This document shows, piece by piece, positions 52,275-61,273 of a stretch of DNA of 64,000 nucleotides (the first letter of the stretch is position 1; each line of letters begins with the position of its first letter). The translations under genes were made by a program, and so were the position numbers. The DNA is from Candidatus Dadabacteria bacterium (GTDB lineage: Bacteria > Desulfobacterota_D > UBA1144 > Nemesobacterales > Nemesobacteraceae): positions 1,186,732 to 1,250,731 of the forward strand of contig OX638332.1 in NCBI GenBank assembly GCA_951812735.1. The letters are read 5' to 3'. The notes beneath the pieces are model-generated. The model made no database searches. It worked only from the letters and a program-made list of their open reading frames with translations, and was not told the DNA's origin.

Positions 52275-54686
52275 ATGTCAGATTCCGTAAACGCTAACGA
52301 GAAAGTCCTTCCACTCCTTCCACTTCGCGACGTAGTTATTTACCCCTACATGCTGGCCCCGCTTTTCGTGGGCAGGGAAAAATCCATAAAGGCCCTTGAA
52401 GAAGCGGCGAAGGGGAACAAGGAAATATTTCTTTCTGCACAGAAAGACGCCAAAGTAAACGAGCCCGGAAACGAGGACATGTACAAAATCGGGACCATCG
52501 GAACCATAGTTCAGATGCTCAGGCTTCCCGACGGCACGGTGAAAGTTCTTGTCGAAGGCAAAAAAAGGGCATCCATATCGGGCTTCCTTCCCCACAAGGA
52601 CATGTTCGTTGTAGAGGTAAAGGAGATAGAGGAGCTTTCGGGAGAGAGCGTGGAGGTTGAGGCGCTCATGCGCTCGGCGACCAAGCTTTTCGAGGATTAC
52701 GTCAAGCTCAACACCAAAATTCCCTCGGAGACTCTCGTCACTTTCATGTCCATTGACGAGCCGGGCAAGCTAGGCGACACGGTCGCTTCGCATCTTAGCA
52801 TGAAACTCCCGGACAAACAGGAGATTCTGGAGGTACTCGATCCGCTCGAGAGACTTGAGAAACTCTGCGAGAAGATGCAGTCGGAGCTTGAGATACTCCA
52901 GATGGAAAAGCGGATAGGGAAAAGGGTCAAAAAGCAGATGGAAAAGGCCCAGAGGGAGTACTACCTGAACGAGCAGATGAAGGCCATCCAGAAGGAGCTC
53001 GGCACGGGCGATGACCTTAAAAGCGAAATAGACGAATTTGAGGAAAAACTGAAGGAAAAAGAACTTCCCGAGGATGTGGAGCAGCGGATTAAGAGGGAGA
53101 TAAACAAGCTTCGCATGATGTCCTCCATGTCGGCTGAGGCGACGGTGGTGAGAAACTATATCGACTGGCTTCTGGATCTGCCGTGGATAAAGGAGAAAAC
53201 CGAAGACCGCCTTGACCTCAAGGAAGCCGCGGAAATTCTTGACGAGGATCACTACGGACTTGAGAAACCCAAGGAGAGGATACTTGAATATCTCGCGGTG
53301 CGCGTTCTCACAGAGAAGCTCAAGGGACCGATACTTTGCTTCGTCGGACCTCCGGGAGTCGGAAAGACTTCTTTGGCCAAGTCTATAGCTCGCGCCATGG
53401 GCCGCAAGTTCGTCAGGACTTCTCTCGGCGGAGTGAGGGACGAGGCCGAAATAAGGGGGCACAGGAGAACCTACATAGGAGCTCTTCCCGGAAAAATAAT
53501 ACAGGGAATGAAAAAGGCCGGAACCGTGAATCCGGTTTTTCTCCTTGACGAGATCGACAAACTGGGAATGGATTTCAGGGGAGATCCGGCTTCCGCGCTT
53601 CTCGAGGCCCTGGACCCCGAGCAGAACTCAAGCTTCAACGATCATTACATCGAGGCTGACTACGACCTGTCAAAGGTAATGTTCATAATGACGGCCAACA
53701 TTCTGCACACGATTCCCTGGGCGCTTCAGGACCGCATGGAGATAATCCGTCTTCCGGGCTACACTGAGCAGGAAAAAGTCCAGATAGCCAGAAAGTTTCT
53801 TATAGAGAAGCAGCAGGAAAACCACGGTCTCAAGGAGCACAAGGTGTCCATAAAGAACGAGGCTCTTCAGCAGATCATAAGAAGGTACACGAAGGAAAGC
53901 GGTGTGAGGAACCTTGAGAGGGAAATAGCGGCGCTTTGCAGGAAAGTGGCAAGGGAGATCGTTGAGAAGAAAAAAACCAAGGGCGTCAACATTACCGCCA
54001 AGAGCCTTAACAAGTATCTCGGTACTCCCAAGTACGAGTATGGAGAGATTGAGCAGACCGATCAGGTAGGAGCCGCCACGGGACTTGCGTGGACCGAACT
54101 CGGAGGAGAGCTTCTGACGATAGAGGTCTCGATCGTTCCCGGCAAGGGAAATTTCACCGTTACCGGCAAGCTCGGGGAGGTGATGCAGGAGTCCGCGCGC
54201 GCGGCGATGAGCTACGTAAGGAGCAGGGCGCAGCGCCTGGGGCTTGAAAGGCTTTTTTATCAGAACGTGGATATACACATTCACGTTCCCGAGGGGGCTA
54301 CTCCGAAGGACGGACCGAGTGCCGGCATAGCGATAGCCAGTGCCATAGCGAGCGCCATCACGAGAAAGCCCATAAACAGAGAAGTCGCCATGACGGGTGA
54401 GATCACGCTTCGGGGAAGAGTGCTTACAATTGGAGGGCTCAAGGAGAAAATCCTCGCTGCTCACAGGGGCAGGGTGAAGGAAGTGCTGATTCCGATGGAC
54501 AACAAAAAAGACATTGAGGATATACCGGAGAACGTGAGGAAAGAGGTGAAGGTAACCACCGTGGAACATATGGATGAGGTGATCGACAAGGTAATTCTCT
54601 CGGATGAGCCGGTGCTGAAAAACTTCGTTGTTCCCAAGGCCGGTTACGCTCTCGAGGCCGACCCGGTGCCGAAGAACATAAACTGA
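52275..54686 (+). CDS. lon: ATP-dependent protease Lon
   Basis: About 803 residues. The N-terminal substrate-binding domain begins [20 protein letters not shown]. The AAA+ module has Walker [10 protein letters not shown] (~360) and Walker B VFLLDEID. The C-terminal serine-lysine protease has the catalytic Ser in [18 protein letters not shown] and the Lys in [13 protein letters not shown]. It degrades misfolded and regulatory proteins, and by family knowledge also many antitoxins, which matters given the toxin-antitoxin genes here. ATG 52275 follows GAGGAGG; the upstream TTG at 52254 would place the Shine-Dalgarno sequence inside the gene. Confidence 0.97.
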   Translation: MSDSVNANEKVLPLLPLRDVVIYPYMLAPLFVGREKSIKALEEAAKGNKEIFLSAQKDAKVNEPGNEDMYKIGTIGTIVQMLRLPDGTVKVLVEGKKRASISGFLPHKDMFVVEVKEIEELSGESVEVEALMRSATKLFEDYVKLNTKIPSETLVTFMSIDEPGKLGDTVASHLSMKLPDKQEILEVLDPLERLEKLCEKMQSELEILQMEKRIGKRVKKQMEKAQREYYLNEQMKAIQKELGTGDDLKSEIDEFEEKLKEKELPEDVEQRIKREINKLRMMSSMSAEATVVRNYIDWLLDLPWIKEKTEDRLDLKEAAEILDEDHYGLEKPKERILEYLAVRVLTEKLKGPILCFVGPPGVGKTSLAKSIARAMGRKFVRTSLGGVRDEAEIRGHRRTYIGALPGKIIQGMKKAGTVNPVFLLDEIDKLGMDFRGDPASALLEALDPEQNSSFNDHYIEADYDLSKVMFIMTANILHTIPWALQDRMEIIRLPGYTEQEKVQIARKFLIEKQQENHGLKEHKVSIKNEALQQIIRRYTKESGVRNLEREIAALCRKVAREIVEKKKTKGVNITAKSLNKYLGTPKYEYGEIEQTDQVGAATGLAWTELGGELLTIEVSIVPGKGNFTVTGKLGEVMQESARAAMSYVRSRAQRLGLERLFYQNVDIHIHVPEGATPKDGPSAGIAIASAIASAITRKPINREVAMTGEITLRGRVLTIGGLKEKILAAHRGRVKEVLIPMDNKKDIEDIPENVRKEVKVTTVEHMDEVIDKVILSDEPVLKNFVVPKAGYALEADPVPKNIN

Positions 54687-54709
54687 AAGTAAGAGTTATT
54701 CAGTGTTTT

Positions 54710-54748
54710 AAAAGCCCCGAGGCGGCCGCTGCCGCTTTGGGGCTTTTT
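54710..54748 (+). terminator. strong rho-independent terminator after lon
   Basis: AAAAGCCCC and GGGGCTTTTT flank a GC-rich inner hairpin about 25 bases after the lon stop codon, ending in a five-base T run. Confidence 0.92.
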
Positions 54749-54768
54749 AGTTTAGGGAGACTCAAGAA

Positions 54769-55815
54769 GTGAAACCTGCTATAAAAGGAAGGGGATCCCC
54801 TGAGAACCCGGCGGGAAGGTTCGAGCGGATCGATTTTGTCGCGGACGAGGATGCGCCGTCCACAGAAGGTGTTCCCAGGACCGTTTACTACAGGGACCGG
54901 ACAAAGACAATAATCTCCTACAACCAGAGCCCCGACGTTTCATTTGACGCGAGCATCAATCCCTACAGGGGATGTGAGCACGGATGCGTTTACTGCTACG
55001 CTAGGCCCACGCACGAGTATCTGGGGCTTTCTGCGGGGCTTGATTTCGAAACGAAGATCTTCGTCAAGCAAAACGCCGCGGAGCTCCTGAGAAAGGAGCT
55101 TCGGTCGGTGAAATGGGTTCCGAAGCCGATAGCGATAAGCGGGGTCACGGACTGCTACCAGCCTGCTGAGAAGCATTTCCGGATAACGAGAAAATGCCTC
55201 GAGGTTCTGCGTGAATTCCAAAACCCGGTCGGGATAGTGACCAAAAATTATCTCGTTACCCGCGATATTGATATCCTCTCCGACATGGCTGAAATTGGCT
55301 GCGCGGGCGCAGTCATCTCCGTTACGACCCTCGACGGCGAACTCTCGAGGAAAATGGAACCCAGAGCTTCGCAGCCCGAGTACAGGCTAAAGGCCATATC
55401 CAGGCTTGCGGATGCCGGCATTCCCGTGACGGTGCTTATAGCTCCGGTGATTCCAGGGCTAACAGACCACGAGATTCCGGCCATAATGAAAGAGGCTTCG
55501 GCCCGCGGGGCGGTTGATGCCGGTTACGTAATGCTCAGGCTTCCCTACGGTGTGGCCGATATATTTTCCACGTGGCTCAAGCGCCACTACCCCGACAGAA
55601 AGAGAAAGATCCTAGGGCGAATCGAGTCGATGAGGGACGGAGCCCTTAACTCTTCTGAGTATAGCGTCCGGATGAAGGGCAAGGGAATTTTCGCAGAGCA
55701 GACCGAAAGAATCTTTCGCGTGGCTTACGGGAAATTCGGCTTTTCGGGAAGGAAGGCGCCTCTTGATGTCTCCCGTTTCAAAAGAGGCGGAGCTGCCCAG
55801 CTTGAGCTTTTCTGA
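54769..55815 (+). CDS. PA0069-type radical SAM protein (SPL-like)
   Basis: 348 residues. The radical SAM motif is in YRGCEHGCVYCYARPTHEY (C-x3-C-x2-C). The preceding SYNQSPDVSFDASINPYRGC and following FETKIFVKQNAAELLRKEL identify the PA0069 subgroup related to spore photoproduct lyase. TVLIAPVIPGLTDHEIPAI is also conserved. The substrate is unknown; DNA repair is only suggested by family relation. The GTG start has GGGAG upstream. It follows the lon terminator, so it is a separate unit. Confidence 0.9.
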   Translation: MKPAIKGRGSPENPAGRFERIDFVADEDAPSTEGVPRTVYYRDRTKTIISYNQSPDVSFDASINPYRGCEHGCVYCYARPTHEYLGLSAGLDFETKIFVKQNAAELLRKELRSVKWVPKPIAISGVTDCYQPAEKHFRITRKCLEVLREFQNPVGIVTKNYLVTRDIDILSDMAEIGCAGAVISVTTLDGELSRKMEPRASQPEYRLKAISRLADAGIPVTVLIAPVIPGLTDHEIPAIMKEASARGAVDAGYVMLRLPYGVADIFSTWLKRHYPDRKRKILGRIESMRDGALNSSEYSVRMKGKGIFAEQTERIFRVAYGKFGFSGRKAPLDVSRFKRGGAAQLELF

Positions 55816-55839
55816 TTCGACGCCGTGAAAAATGGCTGT

Positions 55840-56457
55840 CTATCTTGCCTCTTCAAGCTTTACAAGCAGTTCCTTTATTTCCTCTGACTTTATTTTCATG
55901 CTCACCTTGTTAACGACAAATTTAGCGCTTATTTCCGCCACCACTTCCACTATCTCAAGATCGTTTTTCTTAAGAGTTTCTCCACTTGCGGTAAGATCCA
56001 CTATAGCGTCGCAAAGGCCTATTATGGGTGCCAGTTCAACTGAGCCGTAGAGTTTTATGACTTCCGTTGTTATACCCTTTTTGTTGTAGAAATCGCTTGC
56101 GATCTTCGGATACTTGCTCGCGATCCGCAAAGAGGACTTGCCCGATTTCTCAAAGCCCCTCGGAGCGGCGACCACCATCTTGCATTCTCCTATTCCGAGG
56201 TCAAGAGGCTCGTAAAGATTGCAGTCCTGTTCCATCAGGGTGTCCTTCCCGACTATTCCGCAGTCCGCGGCGCCGTACTCGACATAGGAGGCGACATCTG
56301 TGGGTCTCACTATAAGCAGCCTGATTCCCTCCTCTTCAAACTCGAATATGAGCTTTCTCGAATCCCCGATTATTTCCGTTATGTCTATCGAGGCTCTTTT
56401 GAAAAGCTCAACGGTCTCCTCAAGCAGTCTTCCTCTGGGTGTCGCTATCGTTATCAC
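55840..56457 (-). CDS. hisG: ATP phosphoribosyltransferase, short form
   Basis: Catalyses the first step of histidine synthesis. At 205 residues it is the short HisG type that lacks the C-terminal regulatory domain and normally needs HisZ, which is not in this window. Motifs include TIATPRGRLLEETVELF, LLIVRPTDVASYVEYGAAD, GIVGKDTL and ELAPIIGLCDAIVDLTASG. Its ATG overlaps the murA stop codon (ATGA). It stands apart from other his genes. Confidence 0.95.
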   Translation of the reverse strand: MITIATPRGRLLEETVELFKRASIDITEIIGDSRKLIFEFEEEGIRLLIVRPTDVASYVEYGAADCGIVGKDTLMEQDCNLYEPLDLGIGECKMVVAAPRGFEKSGKSSLRIASKYPKIASDFYNKKGITTEVIKLYGSVELAPIIGLCDAIVDLTASGETLKKNDLEIVEVVAEISAKFVVNKVSMKIKSEEIKELLVKLEEAR

Positions 56458-57710
56458 TCTTTTTCCCTCCAGATGCCGGCTCCGACCGAGCGAAGCTTTT
56501 CATCAAGTTTTTCATATCCGCGGTCAAGATGATAGATCCTCGATACTTCCGTCCTGCCGGTGCCGCAGAGCCCGGCCAGTACGAGCGAGGCGCTTGCACG
56601 AAGATCGCTTGCCATAATGGGAGCACCCCTAATCTCAGCCACCCCCCTTACCACGGCGCTGTTTCCCACAAGCTTGATGTCCGCACCCATCCTCCGCAGT
56701 TCGGCGGTGTGCATGAACCTCTGCGGAAATATGTTCTCCGTAATCACGCTCATTCCGTCGGCAACGCACATGAGTATCATCATCTGGGCCTGCATGTCGG
56801 TCGGGAATCCCGGATAGGGAAGGGTGGAGAAATCTATGCTTCTTATCTCCCCCGAGCCCCGCACCCTTATGGAGTCCCCGTTTTTCTCTATTTCAGTTCC
56901 TGTCTGGAGCAGTTTTCCCGTAAGTGCCCCTAGGTGCTCGAACCGGCAGTCCTTTATCACGAGATCGCTTTCATTTAGGGCGCCGGCTATCATCAGGGTT
57001 CCCGCCTCTATCCTGTCGGGCATTACCCTGTAGTCTCTCAGCGGACCGAGCGAACTTACCCCCGTTATCGTTATTATGTCTGTCCCGGCTCCTTCTATTT
57101 TTGCTCCCATGAGGTTGAGCGCATTTGCGAGATCCACCACTTCGGGTTCGCAGGCGGCGTTTAGGATCACGGTCTCTCCTTCGGAGAGGCTTGCCAGCAG
57201 CATTATGTTTTCGGTTCCCGTGACGGTCGAGAGATCGAAGGGCACGGTGGTTCCCTCAAGTTTTTCCGCGGCGGCGCTCACGTAGCCGTCTTCAAGCTGC
57301 ACAGAAGCTCCCAGGATGCGCAGCCCCTTTATGTGCTGATCTATGGGTCTCTCCCCTATCGCGCAGCCCCCGGGAAGCGAGACCTCCGCTTTTTTGAACC
57401 TGGCCACAAGCGGTCCCAGAACCAGAACAGAAGCCCTCATTGTCTTCACCAGATCGTAGGGGGCCTTGTAGCGGTCAATGGTCTTCGAGTTAACGAACAG
57501 CTCTCCGTCTGCGTATTCGCATTTCGCGCCCAGAGTTTCGAGCAGCTTCATCATCGTCCGGACATCTGCCAGATCCGGCACGTTCGAGATGGTGTTTTCC
57601 CCGTCGTTTAGTATGCAGGCGGCTATTATGGGGAGCACGGCGTTTTTCGCTCCGCCGACATTCACTTCTCCCGAAAGTTTCTTTTTTCCTTCTATTACTA
57701 TCTTTTCCAA
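56454..57710 (-). CDS. murA: UDP-N-acetylglucosamine 1-carboxyvinyltransferase
   Basis: First committed step of peptidoglycan synthesis, adding PEP to UDP-GlcNAc. 418 residues. The N-terminus KLSGEVNVGGAKNAVLPIIAA is typical, and the active-site loop is PLPGGCAIGERPIDQHIKGL (catalytic Cys in GGCAIGxRP). ALLPGFPTDMQAQ is represented by PYPGFPTDMQAQMM. A Cys at that loop implies fosfomycin sensitivity of this enzyme. It overlaps the end of prmC by 13 bases and the start of hisG by 4. Confidence 0.97.
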   Translation of the reverse strand: MEKIVIEGKKKLSGEVNVGGAKNAVLPIIAACILNDGENTISNVPDLADVRTMMKLLETLGAKCEYADGELFVNSKTIDRYKAPYDLVKTMRASVLVLGPLVARFKKAEVSLPGGCAIGERPIDQHIKGLRILGASVQLEDGYVSAAAEKLEGTTVPFDLSTVTGTENIMLLASLSEGETVILNAACEPEVVDLANALNLMGAKIEGAGTDIITITGVSSLGPLRDYRVMPDRIEAGTLMIAGALNESDLVIKDCRFEHLGALTGKLLQTGTEIEKNGDSIRVRGSGEIRSIDFSTLPYPGFPTDMQAQMMILMCVADGMSVITENIFPQRFMHTAELRRMGADIKLVGNSAVVRGVAEIRGAPIMASDLRASASLVLAGLCGTGRTEVSRIYHLDRGYEKLDEKLRSVGAGIWREKE

Positions 57711-58540
57711 GTCGCTTTCACTACCCTTTTTATGCCGCCGATATCACGCTGGAAGCGTATATTCGAAAAGCCGTTTTCACGAATTATCCTCTCCGCGCCT
57801 TCCGCCTGCCCCGCCCCGATTTCAAGAAGCAGAAAGCCTTCTTCTCGAAGCACTCTTCCTGCCGTGGCCGCTATTTTCCTTATGTACTCAAGCCCGTCTT
57901 CTCCGCCGAGAAGCGCCGTGCGGGGCTCATGGCTCCTTATCTGCGTGGAAAGCTCCGCGTATTCAGCTTCCGAGACATAAGGTGGATTGGAAATTATCAT
58001 GTCAAACGAAGATTTTGCAAAGCAGTCAAGAAGATCCGAGTTCACAAACCGCACGCACGCACCGTTTGCCCGGGCGTTTCTCCCCGCTACCGAAAGTGCT
58101 GCGGCGGATATGTCCGAGGCAAAAACCTCGCAGTCGCGCGTCTCAAGAAAGAGGGTTACGGCGAGACACCCGCTTCCCGTTCCGAGATCCAGGATGCAGG
58201 GACTTTTCATCTGCCCCGCGGTTTCTACCGCAAGTTCCGCAAGCGTTTCGGTTTCCGGTCTCGGAATCAGAACGTCCGGGGTCACGACAAAGGGCCTTGA
58301 GTAAAATTCCCGCTTGCCAATCACGTACGCGAGGGGTTCTCCCGCGAGGCGTCGGCAAAGGAGCTTTTCAAACGTCTCCGTGCGCTCGGGACCCACACGT
58401 CTTTCCGGATGCGCGTAGAGTTCCATTGGGTCCGTGCCGAGGCTTTTTGCGATTATAGCTCTTGTTTCGATTCCCGGGCACTCGAAACCGTTTTTCTCGA
58501 AGCTTTCTCTGCCTTTCAGGTAAAGTTCTCTAATCTCCAT
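57698..58540 (-). CDS. prmC: peptide chain release factor N(5)-glutamine methyltransferase
   Basis: Methylates the GGQ glutamine of release factors. About 280 residues from ATG 58540. Features are the helical N-terminal domain, GEPLAYVIGKREFYSRPF, IPRPETETL, the SAM site ILDLGTGSGCLAVTL and the catalytic NPPY in IISNPPYVSEAEY. A 15-residue extension back to 58585 is less family-like. prfA, its usual neighbour, is not adjacent. It overlaps murA. Confidence 0.95.
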   Translation of the reverse strand: MEIRELYLKGRESFEKNGFECPGIETRAIIAKSLGTDPMELYAHPERRVGPERTETFEKLLCRRLAGEPLAYVIGKREFYSRPFVVTPDVLIPRPETETLAELAVETAGQMKSPCILDLGTGSGCLAVTLFLETRDCEVFASDISAAALSVAGRNARANGACVRFVNSDLLDCFAKSSFDMIISNPPYVSEAEYAELSTQIRSHEPRTALLGGEDGLEYIRKIAATAGRVLREEGFLLLEIGAGQAEGAERIIRENGFSNIRFQRDIGGIKRVVKATWKR

Positions 58541-58619
58541 TTGAGTTTGAAACGATGAGTGTATACGCAGAAGACGCGTTTTCAAGTTTCAGACACTGGC
58601 CCGGAGGGGTTTTCCTTAG

Positions 58620-59207
58620 ATGCTTAAGAACAGAAGCTTTATTCTGGCGTCCTCTTCTCCGAGAAGACGGGAGCTGCTCACAAGGGTGGGTCTTGATTTC
58701 GAAGTGATTGAGCCTGGGGTGCGCGAAAGTGTCCGGGAGGGAGAAGCGCCGCTTGATTTCGCAAAGCGCATGGCCAGGGAAAAGGCGCTCAGTGTCTCAG
58801 GAAGTGTGCCGCGGGGGCGAATCGTCGTGGGTAGTGACACGATAGTATCCGTTTCCGGAGAGATTCTCGGCAAGCCCAGCGACGTGGAAGATGCGTTTTC
58901 GATGCTGCAGAAACTCTCCGGGAAAACCCATGAAGTCATAACCGGTTTCTGCGTGGCGAGATCCCCCGGGGAGATCCTTCACCTGGGAGCCACCAGTACA
59001 GAGGTGCGGATCAAATCCCTTGATAGCGAAGGGATGCGTCGGTACATTAAAACCGGGGAACCTATGGACAAGGCCGGCGCGTATGCCATTCAAGGAGCCG
59101 GGTCGTGTCTTGTCGAGTGGATAAGAGGTTCCTACACGGGTGTCGTCGGACTTCCGCTTTCTGAACTGGTTTCCGTACTCTCGGATATAGGTATCGTGGA
59201 ATCCTGA
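58620..59207 (+). CDS. maf: Maf family nucleoside triphosphate pyrophosphatase
   Basis: 195 residues. The N-terminus ILASSSPRRRELLTRVGLDF is the Maf signature. VVGSDTIVSVSGEILGKP and SGKTHEVITGFCV carry the metal and substrate residues, and AYAIQGAGSCLVEWIRGSY completes the family pattern. It hydrolyses non-canonical or dTTP/UTP-type nucleotides. GGAGGGG precedes the ATG, and yggS starts on its stop codon. Confidence 0.95.
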   Translation: MLKNRSFILASSSPRRRELLTRVGLDFEVIEPGVRESVREGEAPLDFAKRMAREKALSVSGSVPRGRIVVGSDTIVSVSGEILGKPSDVEDAFSMLQKLSGKTHEVITGFCVARSPGEILHLGATSTEVRIKSLDSEGMRRYIKTGEPMDKAGAYAIQGAGSCLVEWIRGSYTGVVGLPLSELVSVLSDIGIVES

Positions 59208-59896
59208 TGAACTTGAAGGACAAAATAGACGGGGTAGAACAGAGAATCAGGGAGGCGTGTGGAAGATCCGGAAGGAGCCGGGACGAGGTGCGGCTGGTAG
59301 CGGTTTCTAAGAAGTTTGCTCTTGCTGTGATTCTCGAAGCCAACCGGCTCGGGCTTCAGGATTTCGGAGAGAACTACGCCCAGGAGCTTCGCGACAAGCA
59401 GAGGGAGGCGGGAGACGGCACTGGCGGTGCGCTTCGCTGGCATTTCATCGGGGCTCTGCAGAGAAATAAGGTGAAGTACGTGGTGGGCAAGGTGGATCTT
59501 ATACACGCGGTTGACAACATGGCCCTTGTTGCGGAACTTGATAAGAGGGCCGCGGCTTCCGGAACCCGTGTCCGGGCGCTTGTGGAGATAAACGGCGGGG
59601 AGCAGAGTAAGAACGGGATTCTGGGGGAAGACCTCCGGGAGTTTCTCGAGAGCGCTTCCCGATTCCAAAACGTTTCGCTTGAGGGGCTGATGATAATGCC
59701 TCCTTACTTTGAGGACCCCGAGATGAGCAGACCGTGGTTCTCAGGACTTAGGGAGATGAGGGACAAGATAGCAGGGGAGTTTCCCGGGATTCGGGAGCTT
59801 TCAATGGGCATGAGCAACGATTTCGAGGTGGCGATCGAAGAGGGGGCCACGATTCTCAGGGTCGGTTCGGCGCTTTTCGGTCCGAGGCCAGAGTGA
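59207..59896 (+). CDS. yggS: YggS/PLPBP-family pyridoxal phosphate homeostasis protein
   Basis: 229 residues with the alanine-racemase-like barrel. The PLP lysine is in VRLVAVSKKFALAVI. FGENYAQELRDK, RWHFIGALQRNK and LSMGMSNDFEVAIEEGAT are family motifs. It buffers PLP levels and affects amino acid pools. It lies between maf and proC in the widely conserved yggS-proC-yggT cluster and is coupled to both. Confidence 0.95.
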   Translation: MNLKDKIDGVEQRIREACGRSGRSRDEVRLVAVSKKFALAVILEANRLGLQDFGENYAQELRDKQREAGDGTGGALRWHFIGALQRNKVKYVVGKVDLIHAVDNMALVAELDKRAAASGTRVRALVEINGGEQSKNGILGEDLREFLESASRFQNVSLEGLMIMPPYFEDPEMSRPWFSGLREMRDKIAGEFPGIRELSMGMSNDFEVAIEEGATILRVGSALFGPRPE

Positions 59897-59904
59897 GTTT
59901 GAAA

Positions 59905-60720
59905 ATGAGAAAACCAGGTTTTATAGGAGCAGGGAATATGGCCGAGGCGATGGTAAGGGGACTTCTTGCCTCGGGGAGCTTTAAGAGAAAAGACATAACG
60001 CTCTCGGACATAGATCCCACGAGACTCTCTTACCTGTCGTCGCAGTACGGAGTCACGACTACCTCTGATAACAAGGAACTGGTAAAGACATCCGACATAG
60101 TGGTTTTCTCCGTAAAGCCTAAGGTAATCTCCTCGGTCTGCGGAGAAGTGCGAAACGTTGCCACCAGAGATAAGCTCTATGTGTCAATCGCGGCCGGGGT
60201 TAAGCATTCTTTTGTAAAAACGCTTATCGGCAGAGAGATAAAGCTTGCCCGGGTTATGCCAAATACCCCGAGCCTCGTGCTTGAGGGAACTTCCTGCGTT
60301 TATTTTGGGGAGGGGTTTTCCGGGGAAGAGGAAGACCTGGTTCTCGGGATTCTCGGGTCTTTGGGAAAGGCCTTTCGGGTTGAAAGCGAGGGACTTATGG
60401 ATGCTGTTACGGCCCTTTCAGGAAGCGGTCCGGCTTTTGTGTCGGTTTTCATTGAGGCGCTTTGCGACGGCGCGGTTAAAATGGGGCTCTCAAGAAAACT
60501 TGCCACGGAACTTGCCGCGCAGACCGTCTTGGGCACCTCGAAAATGATTCAGGAGGGCGTCGGGCATCCTGCCGAGATAAAGGATATGGTTACATCGCCC
60601 GGGGGAACTACGGCAAGCGGGATCCACTCGCTTGAGCGGGGCGGTTTTAGGGCAGCGGTGATATCCGCCGTCGAAGCTGCGGCCAGACGTTCCGCGGAAC
60701 TTTCAGAAGAGGAGGACTGA
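59905..60720 (+). CDS. proC: pyrroline-5-carboxylate reductase
   Basis: Final step of proline synthesis. About 271 residues from ATG 59905, where family members begin; GTG 59893 overlapping the yggS stop (GTGA) is an alternative. The NADPH-binding site is GFIGAGNMAEAMVRGLL. MPNTPSLVLEGTSC, ALSGSGPAFVSVFIEAL and TSPGGTTASGIHSLE are diagnostic. Confidence 0.96.
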   Translation: MRKPGFIGAGNMAEAMVRGLLASGSFKRKDITLSDIDPTRLSYLSSQYGVTTTSDNKELVKTSDIVVFSVKPKVISSVCGEVRNVATRDKLYVSIAAGVKHSFVKTLIGREIKLARVMPNTPSLVLEGTSCVYFGEGFSGEEEDLVLGILGSLGKAFRVESEGLMDAVTALSGSGPAFVSVFIEALCDGAVKMGLSRKLATELAAQTVLGTSKMIQEGVGHPAEIKDMVTSPGGTTASGIHSLERGGFRAAVISAVEAAARRSAELSEEED

Positions 60721-60721
60721 C

Positions 60722-61021
60722 ATGGAAATACTAGGAGGCAATTTCTTAAGAGCCATAGCGGAGGTGGTGGATATACTCCTTAGCGTATACATATGGCTCA
60801 TAGTGGGACGGGCGATACTTTCCTGGGTGAATCCCGACCCATACAATCCCATAGTGAAGTTTCTTTACTCGGCCACGGAACCGGTGCTGGGTTTTGCCAG
60901 AAGATACATTCCTCCTATCGGGGGCTCGATAGATCTGAGCCCCATAGTGGTTCTGCTTCTGATAGTTTTCATAAAGCGCGCAGTCGTTAACTCTCTTTTC
61001 CAGATGGCGGCCGGATTGTAA
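60722..61021 (+). CDS. yggT: YggT family membrane protein
   Basis: 99 residues with two hydrophobic helices (EVVDILLSVYIWLIVGRAILSW as adjoining segments; LSPIVVLLLIVFIKRAVV) and the conserved WVNPDPYNPIVKFLY / TEPVLGFARRYIPP motifs. It is implicated in osmotic tolerance and cell division-linked processes, but its precise role is unknown. It begins one base after proC ends. Confidence 0.92.
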   Translation: MEILGGNFLRAIAEVVDILLSVYIWLIVGRAILSWVNPDPYNPIVKFLYSATEPVLGFARRYIPPIGGSIDLSPIVVLLLIVFIKRAVVNSLFQMAAGL

Positions 61022-61093
61022 TCACGTGAAGGGTTCTGGAAAGTGGAATCATAAGGCTGGAAACGATTTTTTGCCAAGGCCGCACCCATTTTA

Positions 61094-61236
61094 ATACTAA
61101 ATTAAACCAAATTAGTATAATATTAGTATTTCTATCTCTCTTATATTATTATATATTTGGTGATTCCCATTTCTTTTTCTTGTTAAATCCACATTAATAG
61201 TTATACTAAATTTAACTAAATTAGTATAACTATTAA
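61094..61236 (+). promoter_or_regulatory. two operator-like inverted repeats upstream of the Fic gene
   Basis: In a very AT-rich 250-base region there are two related dyads. 61094-61118 has arms ATACTAA and TTAGTAT. 61194-61236 has perfect 16-bp arms (TTAATAGTTATACTAA and its reverse complement). Both have an 11-base spacer resembling ATTAAACCAAA, and their centres are about 109 bases apart. The shared core TACTAA-N11-TTAGTA looks like a protein-binding site. Confidence 0.65.
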
Positions 61237-61273
61237 CATATATCTTGTACTTGTTTAAAGAGAGAGGATTAAC